The notes under the pieces are model-generated. The model did not search any database. It was not told the origin of the DNA and was given only the letters and a program-made list of their open reading frames with translations. Below are positions 55,398-63,806 of a DNA stretch of 64,000 nt, piece after piece. Location: positions 7,206,605 to 7,270,604 of the forward strand of contig NZ_PTJS01000001.1 in NCBI RefSeq assembly GCF_002941025.1. Direction: 5' to 3'. Within the stretch, counting starts at the first letter, position 1. Each line of letters opens with the position of its first letter. Both the position numbers and the translations under genes were made by a program. Source of the DNA: Streptomyces sp. QL37. Lineage in GTDB: Bacteria; Actinomycetota; Actinomycetes; Streptomycetales; Streptomycetaceae.

Positions 55398-55408
55398 TCG
55401 TCGGCGAC

Positions 55409-55432
55409 GCCCGGCCGCGGACGGGGCCGGGC
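55409..55432. terminator. Hairpin between convergent GNAT and DsbA-like genes
   Basis: GCCCGGCC / GGCCGGGC, 8-bp stem with an 8-base loop in the 37-base gap between the stop codons. Confidence 0.5.
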
Positions 55433-55434
55433 TG

Positions 55435-55950
55435 TCAGCCCTGCCCGGCGAGCAGGCGGTCGGCGATCTCCTCGATGCGCGCGAGCAGCCCGTCCTGGCT
55501 CTTCCCGCCGTCCAGCCGCTCGTCGCCGATCACGTACGTCGGGGTCCCCGTGACGCCGATCGCCTTACCCTCGGCCTGGTCCGCGTCCACGATCAGCAGA
55601 TGCCGGCCGTCGATCAGGGCGGTGTCGAACTCCTCGGCGTCCAGCCCCAGTTCGCCCGCCACCTCGATCAGCAAAGGCTCGCCCGCGCGTGCGAGGTCGG
55701 CGGTGCGGGCCAGGACCGCCTCGATGTACGCCCAACCCTTGCCCTGGACGGCGGCCTCCTCGGCGGCCTGCGCCGCGGCGTACGCGTGCTTGTGCTTCTC
55801 CAGCGGGAAGTGGCGCAGCCGTACCTCCAGCCGGTCGCCGTAGCGGGCGCGCAGGGCGTGGACGTCGGAGAGGGCCCGGTGGCAGTCGGGGCACTCGAGC
55901 TCGCACCAGAGGTCGAGGACGACCGGTGCGGCGGAGGGGGAATCGCTCAT
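55435..55950 (-). CDS. DsbA-family thiol oxidoreductase-like protein
   Basis: 171 residues. Thioredoxin fold with CPDC near residue 20 (LWCELECPDCHRALSDV), the helical insertion (KHKHAYAAAQAAEEAAVQGKGWAYIEAVL) and cis-Pro loop GVTGTPTYVIGDERL. No signal peptide, so a cytosolic member of the FrnE/DsbA group rather than a secreted one. It may reduce or isomerise thiols, or be a 2-hydroxychromene-like isomerase; the CxxC favours the former. Confidence 0.88.
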   Translation of the reverse strand: MSDSPSAAPVVLDLWCELECPDCHRALSDVHALRARYGDRLEVRLRHFPLEKHKHAYAAAQAAEEAAVQGKGWAYIEAVLARTADLARAGEPLLIEVAGELGLDAEEFDTALIDGRHLLIVDADQAEGKAIGVTGTPTYVIGDERLDGGKSQDGLLARIEEIADRLLAGQG

Positions 55951-56104
55951 GAAACCAGTCTTTCAGGCCGGACCCGCGCTTCCCAATCGGGACCTGGGGA
56001 GGACCGCGGCCCTGAAATGTCCCTGATGTGGGCTTGCACCGTGGCCCCCGTGGCCGTGACCGGTGCAGGATGGAAGGGACGTATCCCGATCGCTGGAGGC
56101 ACCG

Positions 56105-56566
56105 ATGCTTGCCGAGACCATCTGTTCCGCGGTGTCGGCGGCGGGTTTGGGCATCGCCGCGATCACCGCGTACCGAAAGCGGTTCCTCACGGCGACCCGG
56201 ATCGCCGCCTACTCGCTCGTGCCCGTGGGGCTGGTGATGACCGGTGTCGTCGAGTGGGTGTCGGGCATCGTCTTCAAACCGAGCGTCTGGATCGGCTTCG
56301 CACTGCTGGCCGTGGCCTGGCTGCTCTTCATGACGACCCGCGCGGTGGAGCGCCGGAGCGGCTCGACCCGCAAGGAACGCAAGGCCGCGCGGCAGGCGGA
56401 CCGGGGCGCGGTGGCGCCGGGCGCGTCGTCACCCTCACTGACCTCCGGGGCGGGGACGGCGGCGGCCCCGCAGGCGCGGGAGAAGCCGAAGAAGCAGCAG
56501 CAGGCCGCCGCGCCCGGTGACGACTTCAGCGACATCGAGGCCATCCTGAAGAAGCACGGGATCTGA
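56105..56566 (+). CDS. Conserved Streptomyces membrane protein (sometimes labelled cellulose synthase)
   Basis: 153 residues. Two to three helices (TICSAVSAAGLGIAAITAY, IAAYSLVPVGLVMTGVVEWV, PSVWIGFALLAVAWLLFM), then a basic, Pro/Ala-rich cytosolic tail that ends DDFSDIEAILKKHGI. That conserved C-terminus suggests a protein-binding motif. I know the family only by the doubtful label cellulose synthase; no glycosyltransferase motif is present. CTGGAGG lies six bases before the ATG. Confidence 0.8.
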   Translation: MLAETICSAVSAAGLGIAAITAYRKRFLTATRIAAYSLVPVGLVMTGVVEWVSGIVFKPSVWIGFALLAVAWLLFMTTRAVERRSGSTRKERKAARQADRGAVAPGASSPSLTSGAGTAAAPQAREKPKKQQQAAAPGDDFSDIEAILKKHGI

Positions 56567-56633
56567 CAGGCCGATCGGGCCGCCCTCCCGTCGGGGGGTC
56601 CCGGTGACGTGGAGCCGGTCCGCATGCGGGGTG

Positions 56634-56645
56634 TGAATCGATTCA
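56634..56645. promoter_or_regulatory. LacI-type palindrome (distal)
   Basis: TGAATCGATTCA, a perfect 12-bp palindrome with the central CG common in LacI-family operators. Matches the proximal operator at 10 of 12 positions. Confidence 0.5.
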
Positions 56646-56718
56646 TGACCGACCTTCGGCGGCGAAATGCCGACGCGCGTTCCCTGCCTGGGTATTCTCG
56701 GGTTGTGCTGCCCCTATC

Positions 56719-56775
56719 TTGACGGTGTCCCGTGGATGCGGTTAGCGTCCCGAACGGATTGAAACAATTCAATCC
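56719..56775 (+). promoter_or_regulatory. lacI-type gene promoter and operator
   Basis: TTGACG (56719-56724) and TAGCGT (56743-56748), 18 bases apart. At the expected start site is GGATTGAAACAATTCAATCC (56756-56775), with 8-bp arms and a 4-base centre. The position fits autorepression. Confidence 0.6.
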
Positions 56776-56880
56776 GGGCGTGGCCGGGGTGGCGGCGCGA
56801 CGGACCATGCTGGACGTCCGTCCGAGGACCAGTGACCGGCCGACGCGCGGCGGCCGGACGGCATCAGTGGGGCAGGGCAA

Positions 56881-57900
56881 GTGGGGCGTGTGGCAGGGAT
56901 CAAGGACGTGGCCCGGCAGGCCGGAGTCTCGGTGGGCACGGTCTCCAACGTGATCAACCGTCCCGAGGCGGTGCTTCCCGACACCCGGGCCCGTGTGCTG
57001 GCGGCGATCGAGGAACTCGGATACGTACGCAGCGAGTCGGCCAGGCAGCTCAGGGCGGGCCGCAGCCGCATCATGGCCCTGCTCGTGCTGGACATGGGCA
57101 ACCCGTTCTTCGTCGACGTCGCGCGCGGCGCCGAGCGCGCGGCCCGGGAGGCCGGACTCGGCGTGATGGTCTGCAACAGCGGCCAGAGCCCGGAGGAGGA
57201 GGCCGAATATCTCGGGCTCTTCGCCGAGCAGCGGGTCTGCGGCGTGCTGGTCACCCCGGCCGACGCCACCGGCGGCAACCTCGAAGCCTTCGCCCGCCAC
57301 CGCATCCCCTACGTGCTGGTCGACCGCGTGGCGGCCTCCACCGACAGCTGCGCCGTGTCCGTGGACGACGTGCGCGGCGGCACGCTCGCCGTCGGGCATC
57401 TCGTCTCGGCGGGCCACCGGTCCGTCGCCTACGTCAGCGGACCAGGTGATCTCCACCAGATCAGGGACCGCCGCGAAGGTGCCCTCGCGGCGCTCGCCGA
57501 GGCCGGGCTCGGCCCCGAGGCGCTCGTCGAGATCCCCTCCGACCGCCTGGACGTGGCGGCGGGCCGCGACGCGGGAGCCAGGCTGCTCGGCCTCGTACCC
57601 AGACCGACCGCCGTGTTCTGCGCCAACGACCTGCTGGCGCTCGGCGTCCTGCAGTCGCTGTACGCCGCCGGTGTGCGGGTGCCGCAGGACGTCGCCATCG
57701 TCGGCTACGACGACATCGAGTTCGCCGCGGCCGCCGCCGTGCCCCTCACCTCGGTCCGGCAGCCGGCCGTGGTGATGGGCAGGATGGCGGCGGAGCTCCT
57801 CCTGGAGGAGGCGGACGACGCGGACGGCGCCCACCGGCACCGGAGCGTCGTCCTCCAGCCGGAACTCGTCGTACGCGCCTCCAGCGCCGCCCCCCGCTGA
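56881..57900 (+). CDS. LacI-family transcriptional regulator
   Basis: 339 residues. The N-terminal helix-turn-helix and hinge (IKDVARQAGVSVGTVSNVINRPEAVLPDTRARVLAAIEELGYV, shown in part) is followed by a sugar-binding periplasmic-like domain (ALLVLDMGNPFFVDVARGAERAA, FCANDLLALGVLQSLYAAGVRVPQDVAIVGYDDIEFA). GTG start at 56881, with a GTG three codons later as the alternative. It has its own operator upstream. A related sequence before the sugar ABC operon at 60656 makes that operon its likely target. Confidence 0.93.
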   Translation: MGRVAGIKDVARQAGVSVGTVSNVINRPEAVLPDTRARVLAAIEELGYVRSESARQLRAGRSRIMALLVLDMGNPFFVDVARGAERAAREAGLGVMVCNSGQSPEEEAEYLGLFAEQRVCGVLVTPADATGGNLEAFARHRIPYVLVDRVAASTDSCAVSVDDVRGGTLAVGHLVSAGHRSVAYVSGPGDLHQIRDRREGALAALAEAGLGPEALVEIPSDRLDVAAGRDAGARLLGLVPRPTAVFCANDLLALGVLQSLYAAGVRVPQDVAIVGYDDIEFAAAAAVPLTSVRQPAVVMGRMAAELLLEEADDADGAHRHRSVVLQPELVVRASSAAPR

Positions 57901-58066
57901 CACTCCACCGGCCCGGGAGCCCCGGCACGGGGACACGCGGGGCGAACGCGTGCGGGGCCTTCGGACGCGGGAGCGATTCCCGTTCATCCTGGAGTGTGTG
58001 AACTCGCCCTGGGAAAAGGTTTGTTGATCGCCAACAGGGCCTGCTCTGCGTCATGATCACTACGAG

Positions 58067-58222
58067 ATGGTGGACACATCCCGGGGCGACGTCCCCGCAC
58101 CCCCCGCCGAAGAGCCGCGTGGCTGCCTCTTCGCGCTTTCCCAGCCGCCGCTGATGATTTTCCTGACGGTCGTCGGCGGCCTGCTGCTGCTGGCCGCACT
58201 GCACGATCTCTTCCTGCTGTGA
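58067..58222 (+). CDS. Small membrane protein (51 residues)
   Basis: ATG at 58067, TGA at 58220-58222. The peptide has an acidic/proline-rich start (MVDTSRGDVPAPPAEEP) and one long C-terminal helix (PPLMIFLTVVGGLLLLAALH) ending DLFLL. Codon usage is genome-like (GC at third positions). No clear Shine-Dalgarno; TACGAG a few bases upstream may be a weak -10. Unknown function. Confidence 0.55.
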   Translation: MVDTSRGDVPAPPAEEPRGCLFALSQPPLMIFLTVVGGLLLLAALHDLFLL

Positions 58223-58329
58223 GCGGCCGCCCCGATCCCGCCCCCGTGAGCGGCCGTCGCGTCCGGAGGCCCACCGTCCCGCAGGGCCGACCCCCTCCCG
58301 GGCCGGCGGTGCGGCCCGCCCCGGGAGGT

Positions 58330-58887
58330 TCAGCGGGCGGCTTCCCGGCGCCGCGCCCGATAGGCGGCGACATGGAGCCGGTTGCCGCAGGTGCGGCTGG
58401 AGCAGTAGCGGCGGGAGCGGTTGCGCGACAGGTCGACGAAGGCGTCCCGGCAGTCCGGGGCCTCGCAGCGCCGCAGCCGGTCCTGCTCACCCGCCACGAC
58501 GATGAAGGCCAGGGCCATGCCGCAGTCGGCCGCCAGGTGGTCCGCGATGGACGCGTCCGGGGCGAAGTAGTGGACGTGCCAGTCGTGGCCGTCGTGGTTC
58601 GTGAGCTGCGGGGTGGTGCCGGCCGCGGCCACCAGGCTGTTGACGAGGTCGGCTGCCGTGCGGGCGTCGGGCGCGGCGAATATCTCCGCGAAGCGGGCCC
58701 GTACGTCCCGCACGGCGCGCAGGTCCTTGTCGCCCAGGGTCCCGACGCCGCTGATGTGGTGGCGCTCCGCGAAGGCGTAGAGCGCGGTGAGCTCCGCGAG
58801 CCCGTCACCCGATTCGCTCTCCGGTGCGGTGTTCACCAGATCGACCACCGTTTCGAGGGCGATCCGGGTGTCGTGTGGGATCAGCAC
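58330..58887 (-). CDS. CGNR zinc-finger / ABATE-domain regulator
   Basis: 185 residues. The N-terminal ABATE domain (IALETVVDLVNTAPE ... LHRHISGVGT-like region) is followed by the C-terminal CGNR zinc finger with RRCEAPDCRDAFVDLSRNRSRRYCSSRTCGNRLHVAAYRAR (in parts), i.e. C-x4-C ... C-x4-C. These are stress-induced putative transcription factors in actinobacteria. The GTG at 58887 has GGGAG about six bases upstream, better than the ATG at 58923. TAGAGT (58941-58936) is a candidate -10. Confidence 0.87.
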   Translation of the reverse strand: MLIPHDTRIALETVVDLVNTAPESESGDGLAELTALYAFAERHHISGVGTLGDKDLRAVRDVRARFAEIFAAPDARTAADLVNSLVAAAGTTPQLTNHDGHDWHVHYFAPDASIADHLAADCGMALAFIVVAGEQDRLRRCEAPDCRDAFVDLSRNRSRRYCSSRTCGNRLHVAAYRARRREAAR

Positions 58888-59260
58888 GCTTCGCTCCCTG
58901 GCCTCCGGCGGACGGGCGTCCACCGATGCGGGCTGACTCTACTGGCTCGCCGAAGGCGCACAGGGGCCGGTACGGGCTCGACGGGGGAGGGCGGCCCCCT
59001 TTTCCCGGTCCGGCGGCGCCTCGGAGCGCACGGGTCGCTCTGGTGGCTCCGCAGGCGGTTCCTGTGTCGTAGGTGAGGCGCGTGGTGCGGATGATGCGGG
59101 TGGGGCGAGGCCGTCGCTCCTGGCGCGTGTCCGGCCGGCGCACAGCGGCGCCGCCGCCGCGGTGGGTTCCGCGGCGACGGCGCCGGTGCCTGCCCTATGA
59201 GGTTGTCCGCGCGACGCCGTCTCCCCGAGTCGGACGGCGTCCCGCAGCTCTCGGCCTGGC
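58888..59260. other. 373-base gap between ssgB and the CGNR gene
   Basis: Apart from the candidate -10 TAGAGT (58941-58936) for the CGNR gene I see no gene. Frames here lack codon bias. Confidence 0.45.
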
Positions 59261-59674
59261 TCAGCTCTCGGCCAGGATGTGCGAGAGCTCCGTATCGAGG
59301 TCGAAGTGACGATGCTCGGTGCCGGGCGGGACCGCGGCGTCGGTCCTCTTCAGGAACGACTCCAGGGCCCGCGCCGGGGCTTCCAGCAGGGCTTCTCCCT
59401 CCGGGGAGCTCAGTGCGATGCAGACGACGCCCTGGCCGTGACTACGTGATGGCCAGACGCGGACGTCTCCGGTGCCGGTGGGCCGGTGCAGCCCCTCGGC
59501 AAGGAGGTCACGGGCGAAAACCCATTCGACCGTCTCCTCCGCTCCGGTGTGGAAGGTGGCGTGCACGGCATAGGGATCGGCCGTGTCATACCGCAGGCCC
59601 GCGGGTACAGGCAGTGAGGACTCGCTCGACACAACGAGGCGCAGGTGCAGCTCGCAGCTGACCGTGGTGTTCAT
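59261..59674 (-). CDS. ssgB: Sporulation septum-site protein SsgB
   Basis: 137 residues, starting MNTTVSCELHLRLVVSSESS and ending DTELSHILAES. I recognise it as SsgB, which is almost invariant between streptomycetes. SsgB with SsgA recruits FtsZ to the future sporulation septa in aerial hyphae; loss blocks sporulation-specific division. The length is exactly that of the family. Developmentally regulated in S. coelicolor; the promoter would be in 59675-59860, where I see no clear consensus. Confidence 0.97.
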   Translation of the reverse strand: MNTTVSCELHLRLVVSSESSLPVPAGLRYDTADPYAVHATFHTGAEETVEWVFARDLLAEGLHRPTGTGDVRVWPSRSHGQGVVCIALSSPEGEALLEAPARALESFLKRTDAAVPPGTEHRHFDLDTELSHILAES

Positions 59675-59851
59675 AAGCGCCAGGGCCTTTCGCTCAGTGT
59701 GCGCTCGGGGATTCGCACGTCGGCGAAATCGACATGCCACCTACGGTGCCGTTGTAAACCCCTCTGACCTATTTGTGATGCTTCAGGTCGCTCGTGCGGC
59801 GGTGTGTAACTTTGGGTCATGCGTCCATTCCGGTGACGATCGAGGTTCCGG

Positions 59852-59857
59852 TAGGTT
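59852..59857 (+). promoter_or_regulatory. -10 box of leaderless TIGR02611 gene
   Basis: TAGGTT, seven bases before the ATG at 59865, with no Shine-Dalgarno between. Confidence 0.5.
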
Positions 59858-59864
59858 GGGCTCC

Positions 59865-60320
59865 ATGAACGCGGAGAGTGACGAGCGGAGAGAGGTCGCC
59901 GCGACGGTGGCCGACGGTTCCGCTGCGGGGGACGGGCAGACGGCGGAGCGCGAGCTGGGCTCGCGGGCGCCCGGGTTCATCAAGGGATCGAGGGTGCTCC
60001 ACCTGAGCTGGCAGGTCGGCATCTTCGTCGTCGGCCTCGCCGTCGTCGGGGCGGGCATCGTGATGCTGCCGCTGCCCGGCCCGGGATGGCTGGTGATCTT
60101 CGGCGGCATGGCGATCTGGGCGACCGAGTTCGTCTGGGCGCAGCTCGTCCTGCGCTGGACCCGGCGCAAGGTCACGGAGGCCGCGCAGCGTGCTCTCGAC
60201 CCCAAGGTCCGGCGGCGCAACATCATCCTCACCACGGTGGGGCTCGTGATCATCGCGGTGCTGGTCGGGATCTACGTCTGGAAGTTCGGCATAGTGATGC
60301 CGTGGAAGATCGAGCAGTGA
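59865..60320 (+). CDS. TIGR02611 family membrane protein
   Basis: 151 residues. An acidic hydrophilic N-terminus (1-40), then a hairpin of helices around the hallmark MLPLPGPGWLVIFGGMAIWATEF, and a last helix IILTTVGLVIIAVLVGIYVW. This is the small PGPGW-containing family found throughout actinobacteria; its function is unknown. Just upstream of tRNA-Val(CAC). Probably leaderless. Confidence 0.9.
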   Translation: MNAESDERREVAATVADGSAAGDGQTAERELGSRAPGFIKGSRVLHLSWQVGIFVVGLAVVGAGIVMLPLPGPGWLVIFGGMAIWATEFVWAQLVLRWTRRKVTEAAQRALDPKVRRRNIILTTVGLVIIAVLVGIYVWKFGIVMPWKIEQ

Positions 60321-60374
60321 CCCGGCGGTGGTCCGGAGCCGCCGCTGACATGGGGTAATGTTTGCGGTGCGCCG

Positions 60375-60446
60375 GGGCGATTAGCTCAGTGGGAGAGCGC
60401 TTCGTTCACACCGAAGAGGTCACTGGTTCGAACCCAGTATCGCCCA
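60375..60446 (+). tRNA. tRNA-Val (CAC)
   Basis: Acceptor GGGCGAT / ATCGCCC, D-arm TAGCTCAGT, anticodon stem CTTCG/CGAAG with loop TTCACAC (CAC), T-arm GGTTCGAACCC, discriminator A, no encoded CCA. Confidence 0.96.
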
Positions 60447-60454
60447 CCCCGGAC

Positions 60455-60493
60455 CGATGGCCCGGAAGCTTCTGAGAAGCTTCCGGGCCATCG
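60455..60493 (+). terminator. Very strong hairpin after tRNA-Val(CAC)
   Basis: 18-bp perfect stem CGATGGCCCGGAAGCTTC / GAAGCTTCCGGGCCATCG with loop TGA, nine bases past the tRNA. Confidence 0.85.
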
Positions 60494-60574
60494 GCGTTTC
60501 CGCGTCCGTCCGTCGCCTTCGTCCGGCCCGTTTGTTCGGCCCGTCGTCAGGCGGCCGGAATTTCGTCCTAACCG

Positions 60575-60636
60575 TTGACGCGCCCCCTGCCGCTCCCTAC
60601 TTTGACCCAGCAAGCGCTTTCTAAAACGATTCAATG
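60575..60636 (+). promoter_or_regulatory. Sugar-ABC operon promoter with LacI-type operators
   Basis: TTGACG (60575-60580), 17-base spacer, TACTTT (60598-60603). Just after the expected start site are the palindrome AAGCGCTT (60612-60619) and TAAAACGATTCAAT (60622-60635). The latter shares AAACRATTCAAT with the operator before the lacI-type gene. Placement fits repression by roadblock. Confidence 0.65.
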
Positions 60637-60655
60637 TGAACGGTGGGGGCGAGCT

Positions 60656-61942
60656 ATGTCTCGGAACAACGGCATGGACCGGCGGCAGCTGCTGAAGCTG
60701 GCCGGCCTCTCGGCGGCCGGTCTCGGCCTGACCGCGGCCGGCTGCGGCTCGGGCAGTGGCGGTTCCGGTGGTCCTGTCACCATCCGGCATTCGTGGTGGG
60801 GTGCGGACGACCGCGCCAAGAAGGTCCAGCAGTGCGTCACCCTCTTCGAGAAGAAGCACCCGAAGATCAAGGTGAAGACGGACTTCCAGCAGTACGCGGA
60901 CTTCTGGAAGAAGTTCAACACCCAAGCCGCCGGAGGCAACCCTCCGGACGTCATCCAGAACGCCGTGACGTTCCTGCGCAAGTACGAGGCGAAGAACGTT
61001 CTCCTCGACCTCGGCCCCCAGGCGGAGAAGGGCAACCTCGACCTCGGCGGCTTCCGCTCCGGGCTGGAGAAGTTCGCCGAGATCGACGGCAAGCTGCTCG
61101 GCGTGCCGGTCGGCAGCAACTCGATGGCCCTGGTCATCGACGAGAAGGTGTACGAGAAGGCCGGCATCGCGCCGGAGATCGGCTGGACCTGGGACGACTG
61201 GCTCGCCGGTCTGGAGAAGATCAAGAGCGGCCAGAAGATCGCCGGTGACGCCGGCCCGCACGGCGTGATGTACCTGTACGACCTGATCCTCCGCCAGAAC
61301 GGCAAGGCCTTCTTCACCGAGGACGGCATGGGCTTCGGCGAGGACGAACTGCTGCCGTACTGGACCGAGGCCCTGGAGCGGGTCAAGTCGGGGCTCTACG
61401 CCGACCCCAACAAGGTCGAGCAGCTCAAGCCCGCGTCGGCCACCGCCAAGGGCCTGTCCGCCGGTGAGTTCACCTGGGACAACTTCTCGGTCCGCTACAG
61501 CGCGGAGGGCAGGAGCAGCTACGGCCTCGCGCCCATCCCGAGCACCGACGGCAAGAAGACCGGTCAGTACCTGGGCTCGCTGATGCTGAGCGGCACGGCG
61601 CGGACCAAGCACCCCGCCGAGGTCGCCACCTTCATCAGCTTCATGACCCACGACCCCGAGGTCGCCCGGATCATGGGATACGACCGCGGAGTCCCCGCCA
61701 CCACCGCACAGTTCGGGGCCTACCAGCCCTCCGACGCCCCCAGCAAGGCCATCGGCGCGTACGAGACCGCGATCGCCGACGCGGGTGTCCTGGAGCCGAT
61801 CACCCCGCACCCGGCCGGAGCCGACGTCATCGAGGCGGCGTTCCTGCGCATCGGCGCCGACCTGTCCCTGGGCAAGAGCTCGCCGGAGGAATCCGTGAAG
61901 CAGTTCTTCTCCGAGGCGAAGACCGCCCTCGGCTCGAACTGA
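60656..61942 (+). CDS. Sugar ABC transporter, substrate-binding lipoprotein
   Basis: 428 residues. Twin-arginine plus lipobox signal (MDRRQLLKLAGLSAAGLGLT, Cys in TAAGCGS), then the type-I solute-binding fold (TIRHSWWGADDRAKKVQQCVTLFEKKHP, FNTQAAGGNPPDVIQ, FTWDNFSVRYS). GGGGGC lies before the ATG at 60656; an ATG six codons later is also possible. First gene of a sugar importer operon with two permeases. The sugar is unknown. No ATPase gene is present; in Streptomyces a shared MsiK-type ATPase usually serves such systems. Confidence 0.94.
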   Translation: MSRNNGMDRRQLLKLAGLSAAGLGLTAAGCGSGSGGSGGPVTIRHSWWGADDRAKKVQQCVTLFEKKHPKIKVKTDFQQYADFWKKFNTQAAGGNPPDVIQNAVTFLRKYEAKNVLLDLGPQAEKGNLDLGGFRSGLEKFAEIDGKLLGVPVGSNSMALVIDEKVYEKAGIAPEIGWTWDDWLAGLEKIKSGQKIAGDAGPHGVMYLYDLILRQNGKAFFTEDGMGFGEDELLPYWTEALERVKSGLYADPNKVEQLKPASATAKGLSAGEFTWDNFSVRYSAEGRSSYGLAPIPSTDGKKTGQYLGSLMLSGTARTKHPAEVATFISFMTHDPEVARIMGYDRGVPATTAQFGAYQPSDAPSKAIGAYETAIADAGVLEPITPHPAGADVIEAAFLRIGADLSLGKSSPEESVKQFFSEAKTALGSN

Positions 61943-61952
61943 GAGGACCGAG

Positions 61953-62945
61953 GTGACTCACATCCACACCTCCCCGGGCGTGCTCGCAGCCGGGGACGAC
62001 CGCTCCGTCGCCAAGCGGAACGGTCCCGGAGGAAACGCGCCGCCCCCCGCGCGGAAGCGGCGGGACCGCGGCGAGAACGTGGCCGGCTATCTGTTCATGT
62101 CGCCCTGGATCGCGGGCTTCCTGTTCCTGATCGCCGGACCGATGGTGTTCTCGCTGTACCTGTCGTTCACCGAGTACAACCTGTTCGAGGCCCCGCGCTG
62201 GATCGGCCTCCAGAACTTCACCGACATGTTCGCGGATCCCCGCTGGCGCCAGTCGGTCAAGGTCACCTCCTGGTACGTGCTGATCGGCACCCCGATCAAG
62301 CTGGCCGCGGCACTCGCCGTCGCCATGCTGCTCGCCCAGAAGCGGTGGGGCCAGTCCTTCTACCGCGCGGCCTTCTACGCCCCGTCCCTGATCGGGGCGA
62401 GTGTCTCGGCGGCCATCGTCTGGCGCGCGCTGTTCTCGGACGACGCCATCGTCGACCGGACGCAGAAGGTGTTCGGCGTCGAGGTCGGCGGCTGGATCGG
62501 CGACCCCGCGATGATCATCTACGCGCTGATCGCCCTCACCGTCTGGCAGTTCGGCGCGCCGATGGTCATCTTCCTGGCCGGCCTCAAGCAGGTGCCCCGG
62601 GAGCTGTACGAAGCGGCCGAGGTGGACGGTGCCGGCCCTTGGCGCAGGTTCTTCCACATCACCCTGCCCATGATCTCGCCGGTGCTGTTCTTCAACGTCC
62701 TGCTGGAGACCATCCACTCGTTCCAGATCTTCGGCTCGGCCTACATCGTCAGCAACAGCAGCTGCGGACCGGCCGACGCGACGCTCGTCTACACCTGTTA
62801 TCTGTACGAACAAGGCTTCGTGAACAGCCGCATGGGCTTCGCCTCGGCCATGGGATGGCTGCTGCTGGTCGCGGTCGGCCTGGTCACCGCCGTGCTGTTC
62901 TGGTCCCAGAAGCGCTGGGTGCACTACGAGGAGGGCGGCCGATGA
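61953..62945 (+). CDS. Sugar ABC transporter permease (MalF-like)
   Basis: 330 residues. A hydrophilic N-terminus of about 45 residues, then six membrane helices. Starts GYLFMSPWIAGFLFLIAGPMVFSLYLSFTEYN, with the EAA loop ELYEAAEVDGAGPWRRFFHITLPMISP that contacts the ATPase. GTG start preceded by GAGAGG. Overlaps the next permease by ATGA. Confidence 0.94.
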   Translation: MTHIHTSPGVLAAGDDRSVAKRNGPGGNAPPPARKRRDRGENVAGYLFMSPWIAGFLFLIAGPMVFSLYLSFTEYNLFEAPRWIGLQNFTDMFADPRWRQSVKVTSWYVLIGTPIKLAAALAVAMLLAQKRWGQSFYRAAFYAPSLIGASVSAAIVWRALFSDDAIVDRTQKVFGVEVGGWIGDPAMIIYALIALTVWQFGAPMVIFLAGLKQVPRELYEAAEVDGAGPWRRFFHITLPMISPVLFFNVLLETIHSFQIFGSAYIVSNSSCGPADATLVYTCYLYEQGFVNSRMGFASAMGWLLLVAVGLVTAVLFWSQKRWVHYEEGGR

Positions 62946-63802
62946 GTCTCCTGACAGCATCCGTACGTCGCCGGGGGCCCGGCGCACTCGCCTGGCACCT
63001 CGGCGCACTCGTCATCCTCGCCGTGGTCCTCTACCCGGTGGTGTGGACGATCGGGGCCTCGTTCAAGCCCAGCGCCGACATCATCGGTGGCCTGGACCTG
63101 TTCCCGGCGGACCCGATCGGTGACAACTACGCCCGGCTCACCGAGGGCATCGCCGACATCCCGATCTCGACGTTCTTCCTGAACTCGGCCTACATAGCGG
63201 TCGGATCCGTGGTCGGCGTGGTGCTGTCCTGCTCGCTGACCGCCTACGCCTTCGCGAAGGTGCGGTTCGCCGGACGCAACATCATGTTCGCCATCATGAT
63301 CGGCACCCTCCTGCTGCCGTACCACGTGCTGATCATTCCGCAGTACGTGCTGTTCCAGAAGCTGGAGCTGATCAATACCTTCACCCCGCTGCTGATCGGC
63401 AAGTACCTGGCCACCGACGCCTTCTTCGTCTTCCTGATGGTGCAGTTCATGCGCGGCCTGCCCAAGGAGCTCGACGAGGCGGCACGGCTGGACGGCTGCG
63501 GGCACCTGCGGACCTACTGGTCCATCGTCATGCCGCTCTGCCGGCCGGCGCTCGTCACCAGCGCGATCTTCACGTTCATCAACGCCTGGAACGACTTCAT
63601 GGGCCCCCTGCTGTATCTCAACGAGCCGGACAAGTACACCGTCTCCCTGGGGCTGAAGATGTTCATCGACCAGGACGCGGTCGCGGACTACGGCGGCATG
63701 GTCGCCATGTCACTGGTGGCGCTGCTGCCGGTGCTCGCCTTCTTCGTGGCCTTCCAGCGGTACCTGATCGACGGCATGGCCACCTCGGGCCTGAAGGGCT
63801 GA
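62942..63802 (+). CDS. Sugar ABC transporter permease (MalG-like)
   Basis: 286 residues, six helices. SCSLTAYAFAKVRFAGRN in the second helix region and the EAA loop ELDEAARLDGCGHLRTYWSIVMPLCRPALVT are the MalG signatures. Coupled to the first permease by a 4-base overlap. Followed by a membrane gene after four bases. Confidence 0.94.
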   Translation: MSLLTASVRRRGPGALAWHLGALVILAVVLYPVVWTIGASFKPSADIIGGLDLFPADPIGDNYARLTEGIADIPISTFFLNSAYIAVGSVVGVVLSCSLTAYAFAKVRFAGRNIMFAIMIGTLLLPYHVLIIPQYVLFQKLELINTFTPLLIGKYLATDAFFVFLMVQFMRGLPKELDEAARLDGCGHLRTYWSIVMPLCRPALVTSAIFTFINAWNDFMGPLLYLNEPDKYTVSLGLKMFIDQDAVADYGGMVAMSLVALLPVLAFFVAFQRYLIDGMATSGLKG

Positions 63803-63806
63803 CACC

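Larger units (their letters stand above)
56567..56880. other. 314-base regulatory gap before lacI-type gene
   Basis: No gene. Contains a palindrome TGAATCGATTCA (56634-56645) and the promoter/operator described separately at 56719-56775. The rest shows nothing. Confidence 0.5.
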
